A stretch of 37,223 nt of DNA from DASSFZ01 sp036514635 (lineage in GTDB: Bacteria > Chloroflexota > Anaerolineae > Fen-1058), in assembly GCA_036514635.1 (NCBI GenBank), contig DATBWU010000258.1, positions 1 through 37,223 of the forward strand. The letters are read 5' to 3'. Made by a program: the position numbers and the translations under genes. The notes beneath the pieces are model-generated. The model saw only the letters and a list, made by a program, of their open reading frames with translations, did no database searches and was not told the origin of the DNA. Of this stretch, positions 1-8,162 are shown piece after piece (the stretch's first letter is position 1; each line of letters begins with the position of its first letter).

Positions 1-71
1 TCACCTGGCCGAGTGCGCGATGCGCCAGCCGGGTGATCTCGCGCTGGCACATCGCGCACTCGGCCAGGTGA
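1..71. repeat. Near-perfect inverted repeat at the window edge
   Basis: Bases 1-22 are the exact reverse complement of 50-71, and pairing continues inward to 29/43 with one mismatch, leaving a 13-base loop. It lies inside the zf-HC2 coding sequence. A strong hairpin starting exactly at base 1 could be real, or it could be an inverted chimera at a contig end. Confidence 0.85.
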
Positions 72-166
72 TCGCGCTCGTCGCGCAGCGTCTGCCAGGC
101 GCGCGCCGCGCCGCCCCGGCGGGCGGCTTCGCTTAACGTTCTTGCGAAATCGTCGTGCGATGGCAT
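1..166 (-). CDS. zf-HC2 (putative anti-sigma) protein, 5' part only
   Basis: Reads from an ATG at 166 and runs off the left edge, so only about 55 N-terminal residues are visible. A short HLAECAMC segment fits the H-x3-C-x2-C zinc-binding signature of zf-HC2 domains, which are common in anti-sigma factors. It starts 9 bases after the stop of the sigma-factor gene, so the two are very probably co-transcribed and this would be the cognate anti-sigma factor (inference). The last visible residues are encoded by the arm of a near-perfect inverted repeat (1-29 against 43-71), so the true downstream protein sequence could differ if that repeat is a chimera at a contig end. The C-terminal part and any membrane segment are not visible. 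Confidence 0.6.
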   Translation of the reverse strand, partial: MPSHDDFARTLSEAARRGGAARAWQTLRDERDHLAECAMCQREITRLAHRALGQV

Positions 167-175
167 GCGTTCTCC

Positions 176-958
176 CTACTCGTCACCGCCGGTCAGGCAT
201 TCGGCCAACGCCTCGTCCTCGCGCAGGTTGTGCAGCGCCCGATGCCGCATCACCTGCACGTTACCCTTCGTCGTGCCGAGCACCAGCGCAGTTTCGCCGT
301 CATCGAACCCGGCGAATCGCTCCAGGATCAAGGCCATGCGCCAATCTTTGTTCGACAGCCGCGCCATCGCTTCCAGCAGGCAATCCAGCACGGCGCGCGA
401 AATCGGCGCAGAGAAGGACAGCGCCTCTTCATCGGTCGTCTCCGAAACGTCTCCGCACTCGCCACGGCGCACTGCATCCTGCACGGCGCGCGCGCACTCA
501 CGGTTGAGCGTGGTGAGCGCGTAACTCAGGAAGCCGCCGGGCTGCTCGATGTGATCCAGGCTCTGGTGCAGCCGGGCCAGTGCTTCCTGGGTGCAGGCTT
601 CGGCGAGATCGGACGAGCAGCCTTTCGTTTTCACGAAGTTGTACGCGACGCGATAGAGATAACAGCCCAGTTCTTGGTAGGCGCGGCCCTGCTCGTCGCG
701 GTCGAGACTCTGGCACGCCTGGTACAGCGCCACGGCATAGACATTTTTCGCCAGGCGGGTCAGGTGTCCGACCAGCGCCTCGCTCGCCAACGGCAGGAGA
801 CCGGCTCCGTACTCCTGGCAACCTCGCGCCGACAACTCGGCGGCGAACACCTCCTCGGCGAGGAAGCCATAGCCGGGCCGGTTTCTCAGCGCACGCACCA
901 CCTGGCGGCTGGCTCGTTCGATCTCTATTTGCGCATTGGCCGTAAGTTCCCTGACCAT
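176..958 (-). CDS. RNA polymerase sigma-70-family factor (ECF-like)
   Basis: 260 residues from the ATG at 958. The middle part (LGCYLYRVAYNFVKTKG and following) resembles sigma region 2. The C-terminal part (LSNKDWRMALILERFAGF, then ALVLGTTKGNVQVMRHRAL) is a sigma region 4 helix-turn-helix. Such proteins redirect RNA polymerase to a dedicated promoter set. The frame stays open upstream to 1117, but that extension is encoded by an inverted-repeat element at 984-1050. The start at 958 is preferred because coding character begins there and a GAAGG stretch precedes it. It lies upstream of, and 9 bases from, a zf-HC2 gene, which suggests a sigma/anti-sigma pair. At about 260 residues it is longer than a minimal ECF factor because of a roughly 100-residue N-terminal part that I do not recognise. 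Confidence 0.8.
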   Translation of the reverse strand: MVRELTANAQIEIERASRQVVRALRNRPGYGFLAEEVFAAELSARGCQEYGAGLLPLASEALVGHLTRLAKNVYAVALYQACQSLDRDEQGRAYQELGCYLYRVAYNFVKTKGCSSDLAEACTQEALARLHQSLDHIEQPGGFLSYALTTLNRECARAVQDAVRRGECGDVSETTDEEALSFSAPISRAVLDCLLEAMARLSNKDWRMALILERFAGFDDGETALVLGTTKGNVQVMRHRALHNLREDEALAECLTGGDE

Positions 959-983
959 CGACACAAATTGCCTTCGGCACAGA

Positions 984-1050
984 TTTACCGCAGAGCACGC
1001 CGGGGGCGCACAGAGGGTTATGAGAGCCTCTGCGTGCTCTGCGCTCTCCG
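984..1050. repeat. Palindromic intergenic repeat, CCGCAGAG family
   Basis: Imperfect inverted repeat (ACCGCAGAGCACGC against CTCTGCGTGCTCTGC) between the unknown gene at 1063-1497 and the sigma gene. The same family occurs at 2093-2159 and 34047-34125. It lies in an open frame upstream of the sigma gene and could mislead start calling. Confidence 0.7.
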
Positions 1051-1062
1051 AAGTGAGACTTC

Positions 1063-1497
1063 CTACTTGCGCGCCATTGGCGTAGCCCGCAGCGGAACCA
1101 GTCCTGTTTCCCACCAATGCTTCGCGTCGGCGGCGGCAACCGCGAGGTCAATGCCGCGCAGCCGCGCGCCCTGTTCGCACATCAAGACGGGGGTCAACAC
1201 GTTCTTGAAGCTCGCCACGAACACCGCCGGGACGCCCAGCCGGCGGGACATCTCCTGCTGCATTCGGTCGGCCAACACTTGCGCCTCGGCCACGCTGCGC
1301 GCGTTGCGGCGATTGTTGACGACGTCCTGGCTGATGAAGACGTAGCCCGTGCCGCGCGGAATCAGGTTCTCCGGGCAGGGGCACTGATCGTCGGAGCATA
1401 AGCCATCGCCCGGCGGCCGGGGAACTTCAAAGAAGCCGGGCGGCGGGCCGCCGCCTGCGGGATTCTGCCGGCCTAACAGTTTGTTGAAGATACCCAT
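1063..1497 (-). CDS. Conserved-looking protein of unknown function with a Cys cluster
   Basis: 144 residues from the ATG at 1497, chosen because GGAGG lies 5 bases upstream; an earlier in-frame ATG at 1527 has no such site. I do not recognise the family. The N-terminal region is Gly/Pro-rich and is followed by a cysteine cluster, CSDDQCPCP (about residues 34-42), that could bind a metal. Next comes a mixed alpha/beta region with VFISQDVVNNRRNARSVAEA and a single later Cys (VLMCEQG). No signal peptide or membrane segment is evident. It lies between the CHAT gene and the sigma gene on the same strand, separated from the latter by a repeat element, so it may belong to the same regulatory cluster. 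Confidence 0.6.
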   Translation of the reverse strand: MGIFNKLLGRQNPAGGGPPPGFFEVPRPPGDGLCSDDQCPCPENLIPRGTGYVFISQDVVNNRRNARSVAEAQVLADRMQQEMSRRLGVPAVFVASFKNVLTPVLMCEQGARLRGIDLAVAAADAKHWWETGLVPLRATPMARK

Positions 1498-1518
1498 CCT
1501 GTCCTCCAGATAACGCTT

Positions 1519-1682
1519 CGAGAGCATTCGGCAATTCGCGGGTCACGCCCGGTGATGAATCACCGGGCTGATAACGTGAAGCCTGCTGAAGCAGGCTGTA
1601 GGGCGATTCATCGCCCTTCGTCTGCTCAGCCCGACGATTGATCGTCGGGCGACGGTGGCGCAGCAATTACCGAACGCTCTCG
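1519..1682. mobile_element. MITE-like composite hairpin element with terminal inverted repeats
   Basis: 164-base unit bounded by CGAGAGCATTCGGCAATT (1519-1536) and its inverse AATTACCGAACGCTCTCG (1665-1682), 16 of 18 matching. Inside are four separate hairpins (1547-1568, 1580-1597, 1601-1616, 1629-1650). CTT flanks both ends, a possible 3-base target duplication. It encodes nothing evident. A related, partly degraded copy lies in opposite orientation at 8163-8304. Confidence 0.7.
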
Positions 1683-1772
1683 CTTCAGATACTGTCGCTG
1701 GTAAAGAGCGGAACTTCCTCACGTTCCTTACAACAGCATAGGGAGCGTCCAGAAGCAACTTCGTAGTGACCA

Positions 1773-1830
1773 GACGAATGACCCAAGACCGACGACGAAG
1801 GAATTGGCCTGTCGTCGTTCGTCCTTCGTC
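1773..1830. repeat. Inverted repeat, GACGAAGGA family
   Basis: Left arm begins GACGAATGACC and right arm ends GTCCTTCGTC; the arms are imperfect complements. A better-preserved member of the same family lies at 25466-25521. The rest of the gap (1683-1951) shows no gene. Confidence 0.6.
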
Positions 1831-1951
1831 AAAAACCGGAAGTTGTTTTTGGACAAGCCCTAGGGCCTGTAAGCGCCGCCGCCTTTCCCCGTTCTTTAGT
1901 GGGCAGAAGCGCGAATCCGGAAATGACCCACTGGGAAAGGAGGTGGACAAA

Positions 1952-2083
1952 ATGACTGGGTGGACCAAGCTGATGCTCATCCTGCTCTTCGTCGTCGCGG
2001 CGCTGGCCTCACTGGCGTGCAGCCTGGCTGGCGATGTCGAATGGCCGGCGGCGCTACTGACCGGCGCGACAGCGCTGATGTAA
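1952..2083 (+). CDS. Small hydrophobic membrane peptide, 43 aa
   Basis: Starts at the ATG at 1952 behind a strong ribosome-binding site (AAAGGAGG, about 9 bases upstream) and ends at 2083, just short of the convergent stop of the CHAT gene. After MTGWTK it has one hydrophobic span, LMLILLFVVAALASLACSLA, then a short acidic and hydrophobic tail (DVEWPAALLTG). It could be a single-span inner-membrane peptide, or a cleaved lipoprotein-like peptide at the Cys in SLAC, although the lipobox is not canonical. I do not recognise a family. The strong ribosome-binding site is the main argument that it is real. It is the only plus-strand gene in this minus-strand cluster. Confidence 0.45.
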   Translation: MTGWTKLMLILLFVVAALASLACSLAGDVEWPAALLTGATALM

Positions 2084-2084
2084 A

Positions 2085-5000
2085 TCACGCCTCACCGCCG
2101 AGGCGCGGAGAACGCTGAGTTCGCTTCAGTTTCTCTGCGCCCTCGGCGTCTCTGCGGTGTGCTTCCCGGCCGGGATGACCCAAGAAGATGAAGGGTGCCC
2201 AATGAAAAGGCGTGTACCCGGCAGCGATCAGTTCGTGCTGGGCGGTGCGCAACGCCAGCGCCGGCGACTGGCCCGCGCGCAAGGCGCGATAGAAGCGCGT
2301 CATCATCACGTTGGCCGATTCGTCGGGGATGTGCCACAGCCCGGCGACCAACGCGCGCGTGCCGGCGTGGAACAACGCCTGCGCCAGCCCGATCAGCTCG
2401 TCGCCCACCTGCGCCTCGCTGCGCGCGCTCTCGCAGCTGCTCAACGTCACCAGGTCGGCATCCAGCGCGAAATCAAACAGGTCCAACGCCGTCAGGTCGC
2501 CGTCGTGCAGCATCAAGCGCGACTGGAACGGCGCTTCTTCTTCGAAGATCGTGTGCGTGGCGAAGTGAAGCATCGCATAATGGCGCAGGCCGGCGCGATC
2601 GTTCATCGCCAGCAGCGCAGCGCGATTCGCCTCCGCATTCAGGCACACCACACTATCCCACCCGAACAGTCGATGGATCGCCTCTGCTTCAATGGCGGCC
2701 GACGAAAGTCGCGGCGCGCGCGAGCCGAAATCGGACACGCCGATCACCAGCACCGATTGTTCGTCCGCCGGCCGCGGCCTCCCTGCGTCGCGCTCGAGCA
2801 GCAACTGGAAGATGTGCAGGCTGGGCGCGTGAACCAGCGTGGCTTGCTGCGCCAGGTAATTGCCATTCGGCGATAACAAGGCGTGGAAGGGAAGGCCGTG
2901 CAGAATGCCGTGCGGCGCGACGATCAGAAGTCGATCGGGCGAAAGGCGCTCGCGGATCGGTTCGGGGATCAACAATGCGTAGGCCTGCCGCAGAAATGCC
3001 GAGCCGGTGCCGGGAGCGATCCGGTAGCCTCCGACATCCCGTTGATACACTTCGGCGCGCCGGGCTTCTTGCGGCGACGTGCAGACACGCAGCAGCCTAT
3101 CCTCGAATGGCGTCAGGGTCCTCGTCCAACCGGTAACCGACTCGGCATCGACGAAGAGCACCGTCAACTGCGATCCAGACAGGTAGTACGCTAGAACAGC
3201 CCACGGGTTAGGCCAGTGTGTCGCCAGCGCCCGGCGAAAATCGTCGAGAGCGAAGCGCGGCGGATGCGTGAGCGATGACCACAACGGTCGGGCGCGGAAC
3301 AGCCGGGCGACGATCTCCTCGTGCGCCTGACGCGCGTGCGCCAGTTGATCGAGCAGCGCAGCCTGGGGCATCTTCGCTTCGTCACCAAGATCGGGCGAGA
3401 GCAGCGCGCGGCGCAGCGCCTCGATGCGCGCCTGCGCGGCTCGCTCACTCGCCAGCAATTCGTCCAGCGAAGCATCGCCGCCGTGCGAGTGCGGGCGCAG
3501 GCCGGTCGATGGATTGGCGAGCATTGACAGATACGCCTGGGCCTTGCCGTGCTCGACGATTTCGACGGCCTGCTCCATCGCGCCGAGCTGCAAGGCCAGC
3601 GCCAGGGCTTCGTCATATACGTGCCGGCGACCGGCGAAGAAGGCGCTGCTGCCGCGCGCAGTGTACAGTCCGGCCCGGCCACGCCGGATCGCCTCGATCG
3701 CGGCCAGGTAACGATCGAGGGAATCTTGCGCGGGCGCGCGCCGAATCTGGCAGCGAGCCAGGCCGTAGTGAACGCGCCAGGCCCAATCGGGAAAATCGAG
3801 ATCGAGAACGGGCAGCGCGGACGTGAACCAGCGCTGCGCCTCCTCGACGTGATCCTGCGCCAGTTCGGTCTCACCCAATCCCAATTCGCACAGCGCCGCG
3901 TTGACCGGCCACTGTCGCTGGGCGAATTCCTGCAGGGCGCGCCGGTAAAGCGACGCGGCCTCTTCCGCGTTGCCGCGCGACTGCTCCAGGTCGGCCAAGT
4001 GTTGAACACACAGCGCTTCTTGCGCGGGCATGTTTTCGGCGGCGTACGCCGATCGCGCCTGCTCCAGCAGCTCGCGCGCCCGGTCGTGCTGGTTCAGCGC
4101 CCGATGCACTTGCGCCAGATAAACCCGGTTCGCCGCAGCGTGCAACATCGAACCGGCGGCCTGGAATCGCCTTTGCGCACTGTCCAGCAAATCCCGCGCG
4201 CGGTCGAACTGGTTTGTCGCGATGTGCACGCGCGCCATGTTCTCTTCGCAATGCGCGACGTTGACCTCCAGGCCGGCCTGGGCAAAGATGTCGCGCGCGC
4301 GCTGATGCTGCTCGATCGCTCGATCGTAGGCCCCCAGCAGTTCTTCGATCTGGGCCATGTTGGTCTGGCAGCGCGCGGCGTGAACGGCCAGCCCGGCAGC
4401 CAGGCACACATCGACGGCGCGCTGGAAGGATGTGAGGGCATCGGCGTAGCGGTTCTGCTCCTTGTAGGCCAGCGCGATGTTCATGTCGCAGATGGCAACG
4501 TCGAGTGTCATGCGCTGTGAGGCGAACTCTTCACGGAGGCGGAAGTAAATCGGCAGCGCCGCGTCGCTGCGCCCCAGCCGCCGATAGGCATTGGCGATGT
4601 TGCGATCGCAACTGCGCAGGGCAGCCTGCATCCCCTCGGCTTCGTACACGGCGCGGGCGGCGTGCAGCACGTCGAGCGCCCGGTGATAATCGCCCCGATC
4701 GAGGTAGACCACTGCCTGAACCCGATGCGCCCAGGCAGCCTCAAGCGTTGCCCCGGCCTGCGAGAAGATCACATCTGCGGCGGCGAGCAGCGCCAGGGCC
4801 TCGTCATAGCGTTGCTCGCAAGCGAGGATGTAGGCGATTTCCACGTCGGAGCGCGCCCGATCGAGCGTCAGCCCCTCGGCCTCGAATCGCTCGCGCGCTC
4901 GATGCGCGAATTCGTGCGCCTGGTGATACTGGCCCTGCGCACGCTGAGTGCCCGCCCGCAGCAGATCGCATTCGGCCAGCTCACGCCCGGCGTCATGCTG

Positions 5001-5273
5001 ACGGAAGATCGCCTGGGCCGCCTCGCACAGCGCGCGCGCCTCCGCGTGACGATTGAGTTGATGCCAGGCAGCGGCCAGGCCCAATTGGCAGCGAGCGGCG
5101 TGAAGGGAGTCGCCCATCTGCTCGAAGAGCGCTTGCGCGGTAATGTACAGTTCGCTGCTCTCGGCCCAAGCGCCGAGGCGGTTGCGCGTCTCCGCCGAAG
5201 CCAGCGTGGTGTGTGCTCGCAGCGACATGTCGTCCGTGCCTTCAGTTACATCCACGTCGATCCGCCGATTCAT
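2085..5273 (-). CDS. TPR-repeat CHAT-domain (caspase-like) protein
   Basis: 1062 residues. The first 600 or so are tandem tetratricopeptide repeats (repeated A..A..L/A.A...F.. helices), likely a protein-binding solenoid. A linker with AIEAIRRGRAGLYTARG follows. The C-terminal CHAT domain shows HGILHGLPFHALL (about 788), the catalytic-His motif HFATH (about 903-907) and the catalytic-Cys motif LSSCES (Cys about 947), so the caspase-type His/Cys dyad is intact. CHAT proteins are cysteine proteases or signalling proteins, often with TPR partners. The start at 5273 overlaps the stop of the upstream zf-HC2 gene as ATGA, indicating translational coupling; a longer open frame to 5534 is not used. 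The last 24 or so residues (from HRRDAEGAEKL) are encoded by a palindromic repeat and are probably not part of the fold. No signal peptide is seen, so it should be cytoplasmic. Confidence 0.88.
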   Translation of the reverse strand: MNRRIDVDVTEGTDDMSLRAHTTLASAETRNRLGAWAESSELYITAQALFEQMGDSLHAARCQLGLAAAWHQLNRHAEARALCEAAQAIFRQHDAGRELAECDLLRAGTQRAQGQYHQAHEFAHRARERFEAEGLTLDRARSDVEIAYILACEQRYDEALALLAAADVIFSQAGATLEAAWAHRVQAVVYLDRGDYHRALDVLHAARAVYEAEGMQAALRSCDRNIANAYRRLGRSDAALPIYFRLREEFASQRMTLDVAICDMNIALAYKEQNRYADALTSFQRAVDVCLAAGLAVHAARCQTNMAQIEELLGAYDRAIEQHQRARDIFAQAGLEVNVAHCEENMARVHIATNQFDRARDLLDSAQRRFQAAGSMLHAAANRVYLAQVHRALNQHDRARELLEQARSAYAAENMPAQEALCVQHLADLEQSRGNAEEAASLYRRALQEFAQRQWPVNAALCELGLGETELAQDHVEEAQRWFTSALPVLDLDFPDWAWRVHYGLARCQIRRAPAQDSLDRYLAAIEAIRRGRAGLYTARGSSAFFAGRRHVYDEALALALQLGAMEQAVEIVEHGKAQAYLSMLANPSTGLRPHSHGGDASLDELLASERAAQARIEALRRALLSPDLGDEAKMPQAALLDQLAHARQAHEEIVARLFRARPLWSSLTHPPRFALDDFRRALATHWPNPWAVLAYYLSGSQLTVLFVDAESVTGWTRTLTPFEDRLLRVCTSPQEARRAEVYQRDVGGYRIAPGTGSAFLRQAYALLIPEPIRERLSPDRLLIVAPHGILHGLPFHALLSPNGNYLAQQATLVHAPSLHIFQLLLERDAGRPRPADEQSVLVIGVSDFGSRAPRLSSAAIEAEAIHRLFGWDSVVCLNAEANRAALLAMNDRAGLRHYAMLHFATHTIFEEEAPFQSRLMLHDGDLTALDLFDFALDADLVTLSSCESARSEAQVGDELIGLAQALFHAGTRALVAGLWHIPDESANVMMTRFYRALRAGQSPALALRTAQHELIAAGYTPFHWAPFIFLGHPGREAHRRDAEGAEKLKRTQRSPRLGGEA
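2093..2159. repeat. Palindromic repeat overlapping the 3' end of the CHAT gene
   Basis: CACCGCCGAGGCGCGGAG at the left pairs imperfectly (15 of 18) with the inverse of the right arm ending at 2159. It is a member of the CCGCAGAG family, also at 984-1050 and 34047-34125. In the CHAT frame it encodes the charged C-terminal tail. Confidence 0.75.
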
Positions 5274-6118
5274 ACCGGAATGTGCTCGATGTAAACCCTT
5301 AACTGTTCCTCGGCCGATTCGGGCCGGTCTTCTGACAGCCAGCCCAGTGGCACATCGCGGAATATCGCTTCGCCGTGCTCGTCGATCGGCGCGATGCGCT
5401 CGCCCCATGCGCTGCGTATGCGCACCTGCGTGCCAGCAGGCACCTCCGAGCCGGCCAGCGATACCCGCAACTGCCAGCCGGTGGCAGCGGCCCCGGCTTC
5501 GGTGGGCCGCAACATCTCTACGCTTACCAGCCACGGGCCTTCTTCCAGGAGGCTGTCCATCAGCGGGACGCGCTCCGCGGGCCTCCCGACGCTTTCACCT
5601 GAGCGCGCCCAGACTGGCGCTTGCGGAAACAGTACATTCAGGATGTAGGTCTTGCTGATGGTGATGACCGCCGAGAGGCGGCCCTGCGCATCGCGCAGTG
5701 TCTCGACGGTCCATGCGACGGCTTTGTCTGCCGGTGACTGGGGTGATAGGAAGGGGAGCGCAAAGCGTGGATAGGATTCCGGCTCGACCTGGCCGCCTGC
5801 ACGCTCTGAGCGAAGCAAGTTCAGCAGCTCATCGTGCGCGCGAGTACAGGTGGGGCACTCCTGAATATGTTGCCACACAACTGGATACGTCGCCTGCACC
5901 GGTTTCGCGGCCAGTTCCTCTTCCACGTAAAGCGGCAGCATCTCCTGCGCAAACGCGCACATCGGCTCCGGCACCCGGAGGTCTTCGCCCAACCGGCTCA
6001 GGCTGGCCTGGCAGCGGATGCACGAAGCCAGGTGCGCCCACGCTTCCTTCCGCTCGGACCCGGACGGAATCTGCCCCGAAATGCCGAGAAGTATCTCTCT
6101 TGCCGTTCGACAATCCAT
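5270..6118 (-). CDS. Double zf-HC2 regulatory protein upstream of CHAT
   Basis: 282 residues from the ATG at 6118, which has AAGGGTGGG about 8 bases upstream; a GTG at 6130 lies too close to that site. It has two H-x3-C-x2-C zinc signatures, HLASCIRC near residue 30 and HIQECPTC near residue 90, each preceded by a further Cys or acidic helix as in zf-HC2 domains. The remaining 170 or so residues contain beta-rich segments (LSAVITISKTYILNVLF, WQLRVSLAGSEVPAG) and end LRVYIEHIPV. No transmembrane segment is seen, unlike many anti-sigma factors, so it should be cytosolic. The stop overlaps the CHAT start (ATGA). It may act as an adaptor or sensor for the CHAT protease or the nearby sigma factor (inference). 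Confidence 0.75.
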   Translation of the reverse strand: MDCRTAREILLGISGQIPSGSERKEAWAHLASCIRCQASLSRLGEDLRVPEPMCAFAQEMLPLYVEEELAAKPVQATYPVVWQHIQECPTCTRAHDELLNLLRSERAGGQVEPESYPRFALPFLSPQSPADKAVAWTVETLRDAQGRLSAVITISKTYILNVLFPQAPVWARSGESVGRPAERVPLMDSLLEEGPWLVSVEMLRPTEAGAAATGWQLRVSLAGSEVPAGTQVRIRSAWGERIAPIDEHGEAIFRDVPLGWLSEDRPESAEEQLRVYIEHIPV

Positions 6119-6360
6119 GTGCGTACCCACCCTTCAGGATGATCGATGGCTCCTGATCTGGACAAGTCCACTTCCGGCAAGTATCTTGCACTTTCCTGAA
6201 AAACAAGGTGTGCACTGTCCTAATCCGGGCGAGCCGGAACCCAACGGGCGGGTTTCACCCCCAAGCCATTGCCCGAAGTTGCCCACTCCGCTTGCCCATG
6301 TCCGCCGCTGTGCGGCGGTGGGCCGCCAGGCGCGCTACGGGGTGCTGTGCAAAAACTCCG

Positions 6361-6433
6361 GGCTAAAACGAGGAAAGCCGGCTGAACCCGGCTGATCCGC
6401 CAGCCGGCTTAGCCGACTTTCACGTTTTTAGCC
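6361..6433. repeat. Hairpin element with inverted ends in the 6119-6499 gap
   Basis: GGCTAAAACG (6361-6370) and CGTTTTTAGCC (6423-6433) form inverted ends around AAGCCGGCTGAACCCGGCT-type hairpins. It is related to the hairpin modules at 8163-8304. The rest of the 380-base gap between the two divergently read minus-strand units shows no gene. Confidence 0.55.
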
Positions 6434-6499
6434 GCGTGAGCAGTTACGATTTGTGATTCGGCAGGGCGCGGTACTGTGCCGCGCTTGCCTGGGGCCAGG

Positions 6500-7957
6500 C
6501 TATCGGAGGTTACGCAACGCTGCCTGCGCGGCGAAGTGGCCGCACATGCCATGCACTCCGCCGCCCGGCGGCGTCGATGACGAGCAAATGTAGATACCGT
6601 TTGCCGGGACCGAGTATGGATGTACTCGCGCAACAGGTCGCGTGAAGAGTTGTCGCAAGTCCTGTACACCACCGTTGATATCGCCGCCGACGTAGTTGGG
6701 GTTATAGTGCTCCATATCCACCGCATTGCGGATGCTGCGAGCCAACACTCGATTGCGAAACCCCGGCGCGAAGCGCTCGATCTGCGCCTCGATCCGATCG
6801 CTCATGTCGACGGTCGATCCGTGCGGCACGTGGCAGTAAGCCCAGATCGTGTGTTTGCCCTCCGGGGCGCGCGTCGCGTCGAACAGGCTGGGCTGCGCCA
6901 GCAGCACGAACGGCCTTTCGGGATATTCGCCGCACCACACCGCTCGCTCTGCCGCCGCGATCTCCTCCAGCGTGCCGCCGATGTGCACAGTTCCGGCGCG
7001 TGCGCACTCGCGCGCCTGCCACGGAATCGGGCCATCGAGCGCAAAGTCCATCTTGAATACGCCCGGGCCATAGCGATAGCCACGCAGCTTGCGCCGGTAA
7101 CCCTCCGGCAGTCGCTTGCCCGCAATGTGCTCGAGTTGGCGCGGCGTCACGTCAAACAGGGCAGCGCGGTGTGGCGGCAGTTGCTCGATACATTCGATGT
7201 GCACGCCCGTGACGATCTCACCGCCAAGCGAGCGCAAGTAAGAGGCCATCGCATCAGCAAGCGACTGCGACCCTCCGCGCGGGATCGGCCAGCCGACGAC
7301 GTGCGCCATGATCGACATCATCAGCCCAAAGGCGGATGTCGCCGGCCATTCGAGCGGCATGATCGAATGAGCGGACATGCCGGCGAAGACGGCGCGCGCG
7401 CGCGCGCCGCGAAACAGGAAGCGGGCCAGTGTCTTGGCCGGCCACAGCGCGAGCAGTCCGAAGCGCGCCATCGCAATCGGATGATGCGGAAAGCGCAGCG
7501 GGCCGAGGAACTCGCGCGCGAGTTTGTCCCAATCCGCAACGAGCGGCTTCATCAAGCGGCGATACGTAGCGGCATCCCGGCCGAGCGTTGCGGCGGTGGC
7601 CTCGATCGACCGCTCGACAATGGGCGCGCTGCCATCGTCGAGCGGGTGCGCGAGCGCGGCGGGTGGATGAATCCATTCCAGGCCGTGATCGGCCAGGGGC
7701 AGCGTGCGGAAGAAGGGTGAGCCGGCCGCGAGCGGATGAACCGCCGAGCAAATGTCGTGGACGAAACCGGGGAGGGTCAATTCAGCGGAGCGCATCCCGC
7801 CGCCCACGGTGTCTTTCGCTTCGATCACCAGAACCGACCCGCCCGCGCGCGCGAGCGTGATGGCTGCCGCCAGGCCGTTCGGGCCTGCGCCGACGATCAC
7901 GGCGTCGTAAACATGAGAACCGGTCATTTGGGGCCTGCGACCATTGCAGTCAGCCAT
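6500..7957 (-). CDS. Phytoene-desaturase-like FAD-dependent oxidoreductase
   Basis: 485 residues from the ATG at 7957, supported by AAGGTG about 9 bases upstream; an ATG at 7927 is possible but lacks a clear site. The N-terminus has the FAD Rossmann motif YDAVIVGAGPNGLAAAITLA, then VLVIEAKDTVGGGMRS. This is typical of the carotenoid isomerase / phytoene dehydrogenase-like family (COG1233). The C-terminus ends in GIYICSSSTPPGGGVHGMCG, the usual second dinucleotide-binding region. The substrate cannot be told from sequence, and no carotenoid or isoprenoid genes lie nearby. A GC-alternating tract near 7391-7408 lies inside the gene. It is likely transcribed alone, since the next gene on this strand is 380 bases away. 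Confidence 0.8.
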   Translation of the reverse strand: MADCNGRRPQMTGSHVYDAVIVGAGPNGLAAAITLARAGGSVLVIEAKDTVGGGMRSAELTLPGFVHDICSAVHPLAAGSPFFRTLPLADHGLEWIHPPAALAHPLDDGSAPIVERSIEATAATLGRDAATYRRLMKPLVADWDKLAREFLGPLRFPHHPIAMARFGLLALWPAKTLARFLFRGARARAVFAGMSAHSIMPLEWPATSAFGLMMSIMAHVVGWPIPRGGSQSLADAMASYLRSLGGEIVTGVHIECIEQLPPHRAALFDVTPRQLEHIAGKRLPEGYRRKLRGYRYGPGVFKMDFALDGPIPWQARECARAGTVHIGGTLEEIAAAERAVWCGEYPERPFVLLAQPSLFDATRAPEGKHTIWAYCHVPHGSTVDMSDRIEAQIERFAPGFRNRVLARSIRNAVDMEHYNPNYVGGDINGGVQDLRQLFTRPVARVHPYSVPANGIYICSSSTPPGGGVHGMCGHFAAQAALRNLR

Positions 7958-8162
7958 CGACTCACACCTTGTTCAATTGTACCTCTTCATTCTCCTGCCC
8001 TTTTCGGGTAAAATTCAACCGGCGCGCGATTAGCTCCAGCGAAGCCTGGCTACCACGAGGCCGCGCTATGTTATACTCAACGCGGGCACAATCTGCGTTT
8101 TTGTAGAGTGCGGTCATTAACAGCGCGTTGCACTTGTGTTATACATGAGCCTCACGCCTATC

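Noticed and set aside
155..1345. 396-codon plus-strand frame over the sigma and unknown genes
   Set aside because: Antisense of recognisable sigma regions 2 and 4; it also crosses a repeat element and lacks any family motif.
1683..1951. Minus-strand frame 1543-2088 through the intergenic region
   Set aside because: It runs through two repeat elements and has no recognisable domain; no ribosome-binding site was seen.
5274..5534. N-terminal extension of the CHAT protein to 5534
   Set aside because: The extension is Arg-rich out-of-frame reading of the upstream zf-HC2 gene; the ATGA overlap at 5270-5273 is the natural start.
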